A stretch of 64,000 nucleotides of DNA from Plectosphaerella cucumerina (lineage: Eukaryota; Ascomycota; Sordariomycetes; Glomerellales; Plectosphaerellaceae), in the NCBI GenBank assembly GCA_020746995.1, contig JAGPXD010000002.1:6200001-6264000 (forward strand). Reading direction: 5' to 3'. A model generated the notes under the pieces. That model did no database searches. It was not told the DNA's origin and saw only the letters and a list, made by a program, of their open reading frames with translations. How positions within the stretch are numbered: position 1 is the first letter of the stretch; each line of letters starts with the position of its first letter. The position numbers and the translations under genes are program-made. Of this stretch, positions 31,637-42,315 are shown piece after piece.

Positions 31637-33628
31637 TCAAGCCATCCGCCAGTCCGGGACCAGCTGCACGCTAAACGTCGGTGACGCCCCGTTGAGATGC
31701 GCCATGTAGGCGTCCAGCTCCGAGTCCCCGTCGATGAGCAGCGGCATCTCCCCGCCCTTGCCGTCCTTTAATATCCCCTCGACCCGCAACGCCGCCGCGC
31801 CCGGGTGCCTGGCCACGGCCGCCTGCCGCAGTTCCCGGATCGACCGTCCACCGAGCGTCGCGATCCATAGCGTCGTGCTCGTAGAGAAAGTCGACGTCGC
31901 GTGCAGCCGCAGGAAGATGGCCGTACTCGGCGATGGCACCGGGGCCGGAGGCAGAGGGGCCGCTGTCGGGGTCGGATCTCCGAAGCCTGAAGATGCGCCC
32001 ATGAGTCCGTCCAGCTGCTGCGTCCGGGGATATGCCGTGGCCTGCTGCTGCTGGTGGTGTTGCTGCTGGTGGTAGCCACCGCCGCCGTACATCGATGACT
32101 GGCCGAGGTCTGCCCTGGGTCGCGGGTTGGTGTCGAAGAGGGCAGGCGAGATTTGGAACCGCGCCTGAGTTGTCGTCGCCGCATTCGAAGACGAGGGACC
32201 TGCCTGCACGACATGTCCATCATCATCACTCCCCTCCTCATCCTCCTCGTCGCCACCACCGCCGGACGACTCGGCCTTCTTCTTGGCGCGCAGGGCATCA
32301 TCCCACCGACGCTTCATGACATCCCTTGCCAAGATCTCCAGCGCCTTGAGCTTGTCAGCGTGCGAGGGGTCGTCGGTGCCACCAGCCAGGACGCGCTGGA
32401 TGATGGGTGTCCGCGTGGCCCATTCGTTCTTGAGCTCCGTCCACTGTCTCGCGCCAGCCTGCGTCTTGCTGTGCAGACCGCGCTCCTCGACGAGGCGGTA
32501 GAAGCTGGAGCGCAGCTCGCGCGTCTCGGCCGGGTTGACACCTAGGACGACACGAGCATCGGGCAGCGAGATGCGCGAGTTGCGCACGCGCATGCGCTTG
32601 GTGCAGTCGGTGCAGATGACGTCGAGAGCCAGCTTCTTGCCATCGTGGTTGTCCCTGCTCTGCCACATCTCGGCCTCGAGCGGCGGGAAGCGTCGGATGA
32701 GCTGGTCCTTCACAGCTTCCCAGCGTTCTGGTCCTGCGACCGTCTTCTTGATGATGGCCGCCTCCGTGCAGAGCTCGGTGAAGAGTGCGCGCATGGCGCT
32801 GTAGGCGTCCTCATCCAACCCCAGGATGGCCTTGGACTCGTCGAGAGTCAGCTCCGACGGGAACCTTGGCGGGCCCGCCACGTCGCGAGGCCGACTGCCC
32901 AGCGCCCGCGTCAGTCGCCGCGGCTTGTTGTGGCCTTTACCGGCGGGCGCATGCTTCTCAGGTGTCGGGAAGATCTCGATCGGGGGGTAGGGAGCTGCGG
33001 TGGCAGCGGCGGCCCGGGAGGTGTTTGTCGGTGCGCGGCCTCCAGCTCGTGTATTCGGGGTACTGCGCACGGCGGTGTCGTCCTTGTTCGTCTCGGCGTT
33101 GCCAGCCCTATCGCCGTTTCGTCCGCGCAGCAGCAGGTTGTGCTCCTGACGGACTCTCAGCAGGTCGCGCTCGCTGATTTCGTAGCCCTCGTCTTCGGTG
33201 ATGATGCGGTGCATCTCCTTCTGGGACACATTCTGCTGCCAGAGCTCCTTGATCTTCTCGACGAGGTACTCATCCTTTCGGAAGCGGCGGTACCGCGCGG
33301 GAAAGCCCCATCGGCGGAACTGGTGCTGCAGGGCGCGTTCGCTGGGGGAGGTTAGCTACCTGGGGAGGTCTCAATGTGATGTCAAGGAGCTTGGGCGATC
33401 GCGTCGCGTCTTGGTGGGGAGCTGGAGCTGGAGCTATGTACGGTGGGCGACGCCGTTTGTGCGGTGGGCGGGCGGGGGTCAAGCTTGGGTAAGGTAGAAG
33501 CAAAGTACACACCTTGCTCCAAAGTCGTGGTGCTCCTTCATGTATTCCGCGATGGCGCGGAACGACAGACGATCCTCATTGTAGAGACGCTGGCATATCT
33601 CCTTGTGCTCCTCCCACTTGTAGACCAT
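31637..33628 (-). CDS. Clr5-domain protein with internal duplication
   Basis: Two exons (33628-33513 and 33341-31637) give 606 residues. The N-terminus MVYKWEEHKEICQRLYNED with FGASERALQHQFRRWGF, split by a 171-nt intron, is a Clr5 domain, a fungal helical DNA- or chromatin-associated module first named from fission-yeast Clr5. Residues about 203-289 and 295-384 are two copies of one unnamed module, aligning without gaps over at least 48 residues (shared LG, F..L, KT.AG...W...K). Then come an acidic stretch, a His/Gln-rich segment (about 460-480) and a C-terminal part (about 515-600) with IDGDSELDAYM that could be a beta-grasp/PB1-like fold. A nuclear role is likely by domain content only. 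Confidence 0.85.
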
Positions 33629-34206
33629 GGTGAGGGCTGGAGGGCAAGATGGTGGTAATGGCGACTGTTCTGTTTGGCTTCTGTGTGAGACGTAGAAAGT
33701 GTCCATAGTGTTTCTGCAGTCTTGTCGAATCAGCCAGCCGGAGGCCGTACTGTGTGGGCAGCCTGTGTTCTCCCGGATTGCTTTGTCGTTTCGCACTGTG
33801 GTCTCCAGCTCACCCCATCCCGCCTATCGACAGTCACCTTACACTCACTCCCACCTGCGACAGAGTCCTCAATTCATGTAATAGGGAATAGCAAGCAATC
33901 AGCTACGGAGCTCTGCTATAAAATCCAATCGTCCTTCGTTGACATTGCACTTGCCAAGTAAATCAGTTGCTAGAAGCCCGGCGATCTGTGAACCCCTCTG
34001 GCCAGGCCGACTGCCACCGTTGGACCTCGGCATCTCACGGCTGGGAGACTTTACCCCATCCCCGTGACTTCAACCTCACCTCCTCAAGACTCCGTCGACT
34101 TACACCAGACAACCATCCTCCAGCATCACATTATTCAACTTCATCAGTGACAGACCTTCACACTCGAACCTCTACATACCGTGATCACAGCCTTTACACC
34201 GTCACA
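33629..34206. other. Divergent promoter region, Clr5 gene / crotonase
   Basis: 578 bp between two start codons; pyrimidine-rich toward the crotonase gene. No gene seen. Confidence 0.5.
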
Positions 34207-35124
34207 ATGCCACCAGCCCTCCCCGACAGCTACACAACCCTCACCCTCCCACACATCCGCCTCGCCCACCATCCCTCCTCCTCCCCAACCGTCACCCCCG
34301 TCATAATAATCTACCTCGACCGCCCCAAAGCCCGCAATGCCTTCACAACCCCCATGTCCCAATCCCTAGTCCAGGCCGCCGACCTCCTCTCCTCCGACCC
34401 CCGCGTCCGCGCCATCGTCCTCGCCAGCTCAGACCCCTCCAACCGCTCCTTCTGCGTCGGCATGGACCTCACCGGCGACGCCGGCGACGCAGACGCCCTC
34501 CGCCAGGGGTCCCGCGACGCCTACCGCGATCCCGGCGGCCGCACGGCCCTCGCCTTCCATCGCTGCGACAAGCCCATCATCGCCGCCATCAACGGCGACG
34601 CCGTCGGCGTAGGCGCCACCATGACCCTCCCCGCCAGCATCCGCATCGCCTCCTCCTCCGCCCGTCTCGGCTTCGTCTTCGCCCGCCGCGGCATCGTCCT
34701 GGAGGCCTGCTCCAGCTTCTTCCTCCCCCGCCTTGTCGGCACCAGTCGCGCCCTCCATCTTGTCACCACGGGCGGCGTCTACCCGGCCACGAGCCCGCTC
34801 TTTGGTGATCTCTTCAGCGAGGTCGTTGCCCCGGACCAGGTTCTCCCCCGCGCCCTCGTCATTGCTGAAGAGGTCGCCGCAAAGGTGAGCGGCGTCTCTG
34901 CCAAGCTCAATCGCGAGATGATCTACCGCGGTGCCGCCAGCCCGGAGGAAGCCCACCTGCTCGAGAGCGCCCTGTTCTACGATCTCATTAAAGGCCGCGA
35001 TAGCATGGAGGGCATGGTCAGCTTTATGCAGAAGCGGGACCCCGCCTTTGAGGGCACAATGACCGACGACGCTCCCAGCATCTACCCCTGGTGGCAGGAA
35101 ACGGATCTGAAGCCCAAGATATGA
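34207..35124 (+). CDS. Enoyl-CoA hydratase/isomerase-family protein
   Basis: One exon, 305 residues. The crotonase fold is evident: YLDRPKARNAF near the N-terminus, the oxyanion-hole region FCVGMDLTGD, PIIAAINGDAVGVGATMTLP and FARRGIVLEACSSFFLPRLVG. The glutamate in VLEACSS sits where delta3,delta2-enoyl-CoA isomerases carry their catalytic acid, while the first glutamate of hydratases is replaced (GDAVGVGATM), so an isomerase or related activity on acyl-CoA is more likely than classical hydration. There is no clear presequence and the C-terminus (KPKI) is not a consensus PTS1, so localisation is open. Codon use is extremely C-ending. Confidence 0.85.
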   Translation: MPPALPDSYTTLTLPHIRLAHHPSSSPTVTPVIIIYLDRPKARNAFTTPMSQSLVQAADLLSSDPRVRAIVLASSDPSNRSFCVGMDLTGDAGDADALRQGSRDAYRDPGGRTALAFHRCDKPIIAAINGDAVGVGATMTLPASIRIASSSARLGFVFARRGIVLEACSSFFLPRLVGTSRALHLVTTGGVYPATSPLFGDLFSEVVAPDQVLPRALVIAEEVAAKVSGVSAKLNREMIYRGAASPEEAHLLESALFYDLIKGRDSMEGMVSFMQKRDPAFEGTMTDDAPSIYPWWQETDLKPKI

Positions 35125-35224
35125 ACCGGCCATGTATTATTAGACTGTAGCGCAACCGAACCCCCGGTCCTGATTCATCAACTTGTAGTAGTACTCATGC
35201 ATCGTGATCGTTACCCAACTCCCC

Positions 35225-37207
35225 TTACTGCACACTCAACACCTTCGTCCTGTTCTCCTTCTGCGCCTGCATTGCCGCCACCCAGCGGCCCGTCTCGGCC
35301 AGCGCCCGTTCCGGATCCTTCTTTCTTTTGAGGAGGAAGCCCTGGATTGCGGCTGGTGAAAGAACACCGTCAGGAATCTTCTTTCCAAACTCGTCCGCCA
35401 CCCGCCGTAGCTCGTCCGATCCCTGCTGCGCCAGAGCGCCCTCGCCCGCCACCCCGTCGATGATGTCCCTGCTGTCACGGTCCGCGGCGTCGCCGGCCCC
35501 ATCCGTCGTCAAGGCGGCATCCCGCTTCGCCTTGGCTTCCCGTGCCGCCCGCGGAGGAGTGTCTGCCTCGTACATGCGCTCGAAGAGCTCTCGAGCCTGA
35601 AGACTTGTGGCGTTGGCGAAGGCCACCTGCAAGTCTACTCGCCCTGGTCGAATGAGCGCTTCGTCAAGCGACTCGGGTCGGTTGGTGGTCATGATGAGCA
35701 CTCGGCCCTCCTGCGAGGCCACACCGTCGATGGCATTGAGCAGTCCCGACAGTGAGATGCCCTTTTTCTCGTCCCCGTTTCCTGGACCGCTCCCCTTGAG
35801 CGCCCTGGCAAGGTCGGCCACCTTCCAATCATCCTTGTTGCTTGGTCCGCCACTGCGAAGGCCTCTTCGTCCGCCTTTCCTGTCCGTGGCGGGCTTCTCC
35901 CCATTGGTGGCTGGTGTGGTGTGTCCGTTGACAAGCTGGTCGCCGTTCTTCTTTGTCTCGGCAGGTTTAACATCGATTTCGTCCTCCACTTCGTCATCCT
36001 CAACCTCCTCCACAGGCCGCTTGAGGCCGGCGGCGTCAATGTCCTCAAGGAGTACGACGCAGCGCCTGGGCAGACTGCTGAACAATGTGCTCAGGTCCTC
36101 CTCGGTCAGGTTGGGGTCCAGCAGGCTGATGACGTAGATATCCAAACCAAAGACACCGGCGAGCGCAAAACTCAGACTCGTCTTGCCCGTACCCGGCGGA
36201 CCGTGGAAAAGATAGCCTCGGCGCAAGGGGATGCCGCGGTTGGCGTACCAGCGGGGAGTGGCTGGGTGCAGGTACTCGTTCATGTCTGCCAGGACGGCGC
36301 CCTTCTGGGAGGCATCCAGGACAACAGTGCTGAGCGAGCGAACAGGGCGGATGGCGATGGTGTACCAGTTGCGGGCGTTGAAGCGGCGCAGAGAGTTGGA
36401 GGGCAGCGGACGCTTGATGGTGGTGCGGGCAATGTGGTCACTGTAGTGGTAGTCCTTGACGGTGCGCAGAAGAGCCTTGATAGGATCGGTGGAGCGGCCG
36501 AAGCACGAGATGACGAGCATCTCCTCTTTCTCGACACGGCCGTTTCCGCCCTGGTCGTCGACGACGGTCTGCTGGCGGCGGTGGAGGCGGAAGTATCTGC
36601 CGCCGCTCCAGAAGCCATGAATGCCAACGGCCGGCACAAAGCGTGGAGGCGCCTTTGCGCGTTGGTTGGAGAAGTTGAAGTATTTTGCGTCACCGCCGCC
36701 GGCGATGCTACGCAGCTGAAGAGCTTCGAGTTCCTCCTCCTCCTCCCAGGCTGTCTGGGCGACTGTCTCGGCTGTAAGGCTTCGCGAGCTGGTGACGAGT
36801 GGCTGGACGGCGAGCCACTTCATCATGTGTGTGTAGATCTCGTCCGAGCTGGCCACATGAATCGACGACATGAAGTGTGTGACGACGAAGGCCGTAACTG
36901 CCGCATACAGCTGCCTCCACATGCGACTCAAGGCCCAGGCGGCGCCCACCAGCGTGAGGAGCAGCGTCGGGTCGACACCGAGTCGGGCGCCGAAGACCTG
37001 GTTGAGCAGCGTCAGTGTGCGTAGGATAGGGGAGAACTGCCCGCCGAGAAGGGGTCCAAGGGCGTCGAGGGCGGGACTCCCGGTCCTGCCCATTCGGTGC
37101 GACGCGGGTGATGCGGTGCACGCCTCCGGTCCGACGGAGGACGTGGAGTCGGCCATGGTGGCGTTTGGCATGCCAAAGAGGCCGTCGAGAAAGCTTTTAA
37201 CGTCCAT
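35225..37207 (-). CDS. BCS1-like mitochondrial AAA ATPase
   Basis: One exon of 660 residues, convergent with the crotonase gene. The N-terminal third is a BCS1_N domain preceded by hydrophobic residues (LLTLVGAAWALSRMW). The AAA module has Walker A GPPGTGKTS at about 333, Walker B VVLLEDIDAAG at about 381, sensor-1 IMTTNRPESLDEALIRPGRVD and a C-terminal lid. Bcs1 inserts the Rieske Fe-S protein into complex III, but fungi have several paralogs and this one has about 80 extra charged residues (EEVEDDEVEDE, then K/R/G-rich) between Walker B and sensor 1. It is therefore called BCS1-like rather than BCS1. Confidence 0.88.
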   Translation of the reverse strand: MDVKSFLDGLFGMPNATMADSTSSVGPEACTASPASHRMGRTGSPALDALGPLLGGQFSPILRTLTLLNQVFGARLGVDPTLLLTLVGAAWALSRMWRQLYAAVTAFVVTHFMSSIHVASSDEIYTHMMKWLAVQPLVTSSRSLTAETVAQTAWEEEEELEALQLRSIAGGGDAKYFNFSNQRAKAPPRFVPAVGIHGFWSGGRYFRLHRRQQTVVDDQGGNGRVEKEEMLVISCFGRSTDPIKALLRTVKDYHYSDHIARTTIKRPLPSNSLRRFNARNWYTIAIRPVRSLSTVVLDASQKGAVLADMNEYLHPATPRWYANRGIPLRRGYLFHGPPGTGKTSLSFALAGVFGLDIYVISLLDPNLTEEDLSTLFSSLPRRCVVLLEDIDAAGLKRPVEEVEDDEVEDEIDVKPAETKKNGDQLVNGHTTPATNGEKPATDRKGGRRGLRSGGPSNKDDWKVADLARALKGSGPGNGDEKKGISLSGLLNAIDGVASQEGRVLIMTTNRPESLDEALIRPGRVDLQVAFANATSLQARELFERMYEADTPPRAAREAKAKRDAALTTDGAGDAADRDSRDIIDGVAGEGALAQQGSDELRRVADEFGKKIPDGVLSPAAIQGFLLKRKKDPERALAETGRWVAAMQAQKENRTKVLSVQ

Positions 37208-38439
37208 CTCGGGCCAGGAAACGTATGTGGAGGGTGAAGTCTTGTTCTTCTGGTACCAGATAGTAGGTCCGAACCGGTGACTTTATGCGCGCCGGGCAAA
37301 CTTCACGCTGAGGGAAACTGTTGCCTGGTGACAAGCAGTCAGACCGGTCTGCGAGCACAGCCAATCCAAGGACGCCTGAAGATGCTTGCACCCGGTAGAA
37401 CGGCCGTCCACCGTGATAGCCGGTCTGTTCTGGGCGCGGGCCGGAGCGCGTCCGTGAACAGCGTGGGGGTGCACAGAAGCGACGGGGAGAAGGCCGTTGC
37501 TGCGGTCCTCGGGACGCAAGATGCAGGTTTCCAGAGGTCTAGGGTCAGGGTATCCACGAATGTTGGAGATACGGTGACACAGGACGGTTGTGCAGTGCCA
37601 CGGCGTGCTGAGGTTTGACAACAGTTATTTCGAGGTCGGGGATGCAGGAGACTTTGTAGTCGGGGAGTCATGGGCGGTCAAGAGGACGTCAGCGCTGGCG
37701 GGCAGGCGGCGGCCTCAGGTTGGCCTCTGAATGGGACTTTGGCCACCTGCCAGTCCTAGGCTGCCTGCCAAGTCCACGCGGCACATCTTTCTGACGTGCA
37801 AAGGGGGTGCCTGCCTAGGTGTCTGGGTGTGTGAAAACACTGTCAGGCACGGCAGAGAAGGAGGTGGCGAGTTGATGGATGCATGTTCCATGGAACTGGG
37901 CTAGCAGAAGACGGTGCAGGTGCAGTACGATCCATACCAGTCCGCTGACGGGTCTCTGGCTGCCTGGAGCTAGCTCGGGTTAGCACCTCGATTAGTCACC
38001 ATCACGTGTCCAACAAGTAATGCTCCAAGGTTGCGGTGCAGCCTCGAGGCCCCGGCCTTGTACGACGACTGCTGCAAATTACACTGGTTCCTTCAAAGTG
38101 CTGATTGCGGCTCAACTTGAAGATCAAGTACTTTGTCAGCCTTGTGCTCCTTCCCCTGAGGCTCAACTGAACGTCCGACTTCACCCTGTGATATAATCTC
38201 AAGTCAAGTCAAGGAACAGTTCAGGAAAGGCGGGGAATGCATCTCTGTCCTGTTTCGTGACCGAGAGAAGGCAACCACAGCCCCCTCCACTTCCAGCCAA
38301 TCCTACATGCAGATCTTCTGACCTGTTTCCTCATATCGTTGCCGGACTATGCTATCGACACCCTCGCCATGTCAGCCTCTCTGTTCTAGACCCCAATAAC
38401 ATCACCCCCTCCCGCCGCAGATATGACCTGTCATTGACA
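37208..38439. other. Intergenic region, BCS1-like promoter
   Basis: 1.2 kb between the BCS1-like start and the TFIIIC subunit stop. Short ORFs on both strands (up to about 128 codons) overlap each other and show no family features. No tRNA or 5S sequence was recognised. Confidence 0.5.
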
Positions 38440-40814
38440 TTATGACCGTCCTTGACCTGTCCAGCCGTGTCCCGTGGGGAGATTCCAATCCAGGTTCGGT
38501 GTCGGCCCCTGTCCCATGAATCGAGAGCCGCTGCCAACCGCGTTATCCTGCCCATCGTCGCCCCCATCCTCTTGGCCAGCCTCGTCCTCATCATATTCCT
38601 CTTCGTCGTACTCCCCTTCCTCATCGTAGCCGTCCTCGTCTTCATCGTACTCGTCCGCGGGCACGGCGAGCCCCAACTGCGAGTCGTTGCCCTCACCGAA
38701 GCCAGCCGCTGCCATGAGGCTCGTGGGCTGGCCCCCACGATGACCTCTCAAGCCATCGTCAAGAGCCTCATCCATCCCATCGAGATCCTCTCCCCCCTCG
38801 TCGTCCTCGCCGCTCTCTCCGCCTTCCATGAGGTCTTGTTGGAAAGAGAAGCCGTCGGGCTGAAACGAGAAGCCAGCAGGCACGTACATCTCCGGCCGCG
38901 CCTCCATCTCCAGCTCCTTGCCTTTGCGGCCGGGCACACGATACTCAAATGCCTTTCTCCTATTCTTGGGCATTTTCCAATTCTTGCCGTAGATGGTCCG
39001 CATCTCCTCTTCGGTGAGCTTGAGGTCAGGCACGGGGAGCCGCGTGGCTGGCGCGCCTGGTGGCGGTGTCGTGTCGCGGATCTGGATGATGCCGCTGTAC
39101 TCGTCGTCAGATATCTTACGTCCAAACTGAATCGCCATCATCTTGGTCTTCATCACCGCCTTGAGCTTGGCCCACGTCGGCCCGTGGAACCAGCCGCTCG
39201 ACATGTGGCCGCACTCGGGCCGCACCGGCGATTCCTCGACGATCCGCACGATGAGCGGGTCCGTAATGTCGCAGATTTGCCAAATCTTGCTGTCTGTCCA
39301 GAAAGCCTTGCCGTCGAATATGTGGCTCTGGAAGTTGTCGCCCATCGGCTGCCGCTGCTCCGTGCGGATGCTACGAAGGCTGTGCCACGTCTCGCCCGCG
39401 TATCCAGGCTGCAGCTTGCGCATGTTGAAGATGAGCGTTTGGTACTTCCTGTACTTGGGGTCTGTCCGCGGATCCACTCCGTACTTGATGACCGCGTCGC
39501 GGAACGGCCCGCCGCGGAACTGGTAGCCGACGTAGCCAGCGCAACGCTTCACGATATGTGCGTTCTTAATCTTGCTTCCGAGAGCGTTGAGGAGAGACCG
39601 GCGCGTCCAGATCGGCCGTTCCTCCATCAGCTGCCTGCCGAGCTGGATGCAAGTGGCCATGTCGGGGTCCGGTCCGCTGTACTCGAATTGCGGGCCCATC
39701 GGCACCGGCTGCTCGTCGGCGCTCAGGAAGTAGCCGACGAGGTTCGGCATCTGTGTGTTAACCAGCACCTGTCCTCCCATCTGATTGATCTGTGGCCGGA
39801 CATAGGGATTCTGCGCGTAGCCGTAGTTAAATGGCAGCGTGTATGACGACCACGTTGGTGGAGGGAGAATGTCGATATCGGTGTCTGCGCTCAGGTCTGT
39901 CCCTGGCCGGAACTGGAAATCGCGTATCTTGGAGACTATCCAACAGAGTCAGCAATGTGGGGGTTGAGGGATCAGGGAGAGGACGTACTGTCGCCAGACA
40001 TGATTTTGTCCTGGAAGTTCTGGACAAAGGGAGATTCCTCCATGCTCCAGTGGAAGTCAGCCAGGCCTGCACCGGTTAGTATGGAGTGATGTGCCAGATT
40101 AGTTGAAGCATACCTCGGAAACGATGCACGCCTTTGGCTATGCCCACTGCTTCGACATGGTAGCGGTCGACATTGTCCTGCATCTTCCTCCTCAGAACCT
40201 TTGGGTTGTCAAGTCTCGACTGCGAGCAGACTTGATTTTGGGGAGCCTCTGCGTCCGCCATTTCGATTTCGCCTTCGAAGGGGCCATTGGAGCCCCTCTT
40301 ACGCTTCCTTCCTGTACGCTTGGGTACGACCACCTTTAGCACAATATTGTGCGCCGAAGCATGGTGAGACATGATGGGCCTCCGGTTTGGGCTGTCTGGG
40401 TTGAGATAGAAGGGGATCGACAGACGCTCAAGATCCATGATCTGTCAAGGGTCAGAATAGTGCCTCGAGGAAGGAGAGGGGTTGGGGGAAACTGACGTTC
40501 TTGAAACTTGAGATATTGCCAAATGCCATCTGGGCGCGGTCCAAGTTCATGACAACCATGGGGACTTCAACCGCACCGATGACACGCTTGCTTACTGGGT
40601 AGCTGGGTGCCGTATTCTGGTCGGCATCCTTGTCCGACTGGCTGTTGTTGGAGCCGCTGCTGGCGATGGACTGAACACTACGCCGTCTCTCGTTGTTGCG
40701 GGCTTCAACAATCCGGGATTGCTCTAGAAGCAAGGGATCCAGAGGAACCACGATCTCATCATCTGGAGGGGACGACTCCGGGGTCATCCCGGGCCCGTCG
40801 GCGAAGGAGCTCAT
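38440..40814 (-). CDS. sfc1: TFIIIC subunit Sfc1 / tau95 (GTF3C5 family)
   Basis: Four exons (40814-40497, 40441-40114, 40066-39989, 39935-38440) give 739 residues, all junctions in frame. The block VIGAVEVPMVVMNLDRAQMAFG and LSIPFYLNPDSPNRRPIMS forms the N-terminal dimerisation barrel. The DNA-binding part contains RPIWTRRSLLNALGSKIKNAHI and YVGYQFRGGPFRDAVIKYGVDPR. The C-terminus is a long Asp/Glu/Tyr acidic tail (DEYDEDEDGYDEEGEYDEEE), as in yeast tau95. The protein is part of the TFIIIC tauA half that binds the A box of tRNA genes and helps recruit TFIIIB and Pol III. Length is near that of family members. Confidence 0.93.
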
Positions 40815-42315
40815 CTTGGTGGCGACGGATTCAGTGCTGTGCTGGGCACAAATAGCGGGTGTGAGACGCGCAATGGGCCACACAATGCGAGTTGGGACAC
40901 TCAAGCGTCTTCCATGGTTCCGCTGGCGAGATTGAATGATTTGCGATGACGAGGCTGCAATGTGGCGGTCGTGGCGGAAAAACCATCGCAAACCTCCACA
41001 AGATGAGAGGAAGCTTGACAGGTGAACAGAGAGAGATGCTCACCGGCTCGGTGAGTCACAGTGCCAGCCGTGTCATTTCCCCACGGCCCACCCCTCACAA
41101 CGGCTGACCCGTGATGCAGTGCAGGGCTGGTCCAAGCGTCGTCTCCACGCACCTACCAGGAGGAGCGCTCCAGCCACTTCGGGTAGCTCCTAACAGTACT
41201 TGCCTAGTTCTGCCTATTGTCCCGATGTTGAATACCTCTGCAACACGGCCACCTCCTCATCATCATCCACTTTGGAGAGCTTCCACATCCCAGCGGTCAC
41301 CCCCCCAGCGCATCAACGCGGCCTGTCTATCCTTCGACCGACAGACCGGTCTCCATCTCGCGGCCGCATCTCCTACAGCCCTTACCTGCGCGTCCCATCA
41401 CTGCCCGACGCAGTACCCTTTCGCAAGACCAACAAATCAAGCCCCTCCCGCGACACGGACCCGTCACCCACCACGTCAACCTCAACTCATCAGCGCCCGT
41501 GCCAGCTGCGTTGCTACTAGTACCGTGCCCGCCTCCGGGGTCCAGCTACGCTCCGGCCGTTTTGGAGGTCAGGCAAGGTACCAAAGACGCAGTACATTGG
41601 CTGGGTTGTGCCACACCCTGGCCCCGCAAACAAGTGCAACCTCGATCCCATTTCCCGACAACACCACGCAGCTCAACCTCCACTACCTTGACCTCATCGG
41701 AGCGCTGCTGTATCTTCCTCCTCTTCCTCTGCCGAACGACTGGCCTCATATCACGTCTCTCGCCTCGTTTCCCACCTCCTCGTCCCTTCAATCGAATGGG
41801 CCTGCAGCCTGCACCAGCCCACGCCCCGACCAAAGCCCCGACCTCTGCCGAGTCCCCCTCCTGACAATCCCACCCGCGAACCGGTTCAATCAAGCCATCG
41901 CCGGGGTCTACAACAGCTGCCCAAGGACAGCGACACGGGTCGGCACGAAAAAGCCCATCACGGGTCGCACTGCCGTCAAACTCGCGCCTCCACGCCCGAG
42001 TCTTTTGGTGGAATAAGCGGTGTCAACTACGTCGTCGCCTTTTCCCCCAATCCAGCCCCCGTCGATCCCTGCCCTTCCGACTGTTCGATAATCCCCGACC
42101 TTGTGGAATCAGCCCGTTAATCGATTCCACTTCGTCGTGCGAGATTGCATTTTCGGATTCATCGCGCCCGCGCCCGATCAACCACGCGCAACATCGGAAA
42201 TCATTCAACGTGACCCCGTCCTGTTGTTTCCTTACCCCACCGCTCGGGAGTCTCACATCTCGATACCGTCCACCACCACCCCACAACACGGGACCTTCGT
42301 CCCTCAACCATCAAG
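40815..42315. other. Divergent promoter region, TFIIIC subunit / PP2A B56
   Basis: 1.5 kb. The plus-strand ORF from 41114 to 42016 (about 300 codons) is rich in Pro, Ser, Thr and Arg, has no domain and lies in the pyrimidine-rich leader of the B56 gene; it is judged non-coding or at most an upstream ORF. Confidence 0.5.

Noticed and set aside
33967..34206. N-terminal extension of the crotonase protein
   Set aside because: The open frame upstream begins at TTG with no ATG; the conserved protein starts at 34207.
38452..39846. 464-codon plus-strand ORF
   Set aside because: Antisense to the TFIIIC subunit, which splices cleanly on the other strand.
41114..42016. 300-codon plus-strand ORF upstream of the B56 gene
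   Set aside because: Pro/Ser/Thr/Arg-rich, no domain, lies in a pyrimidine-rich leader; composition explains the open frame.
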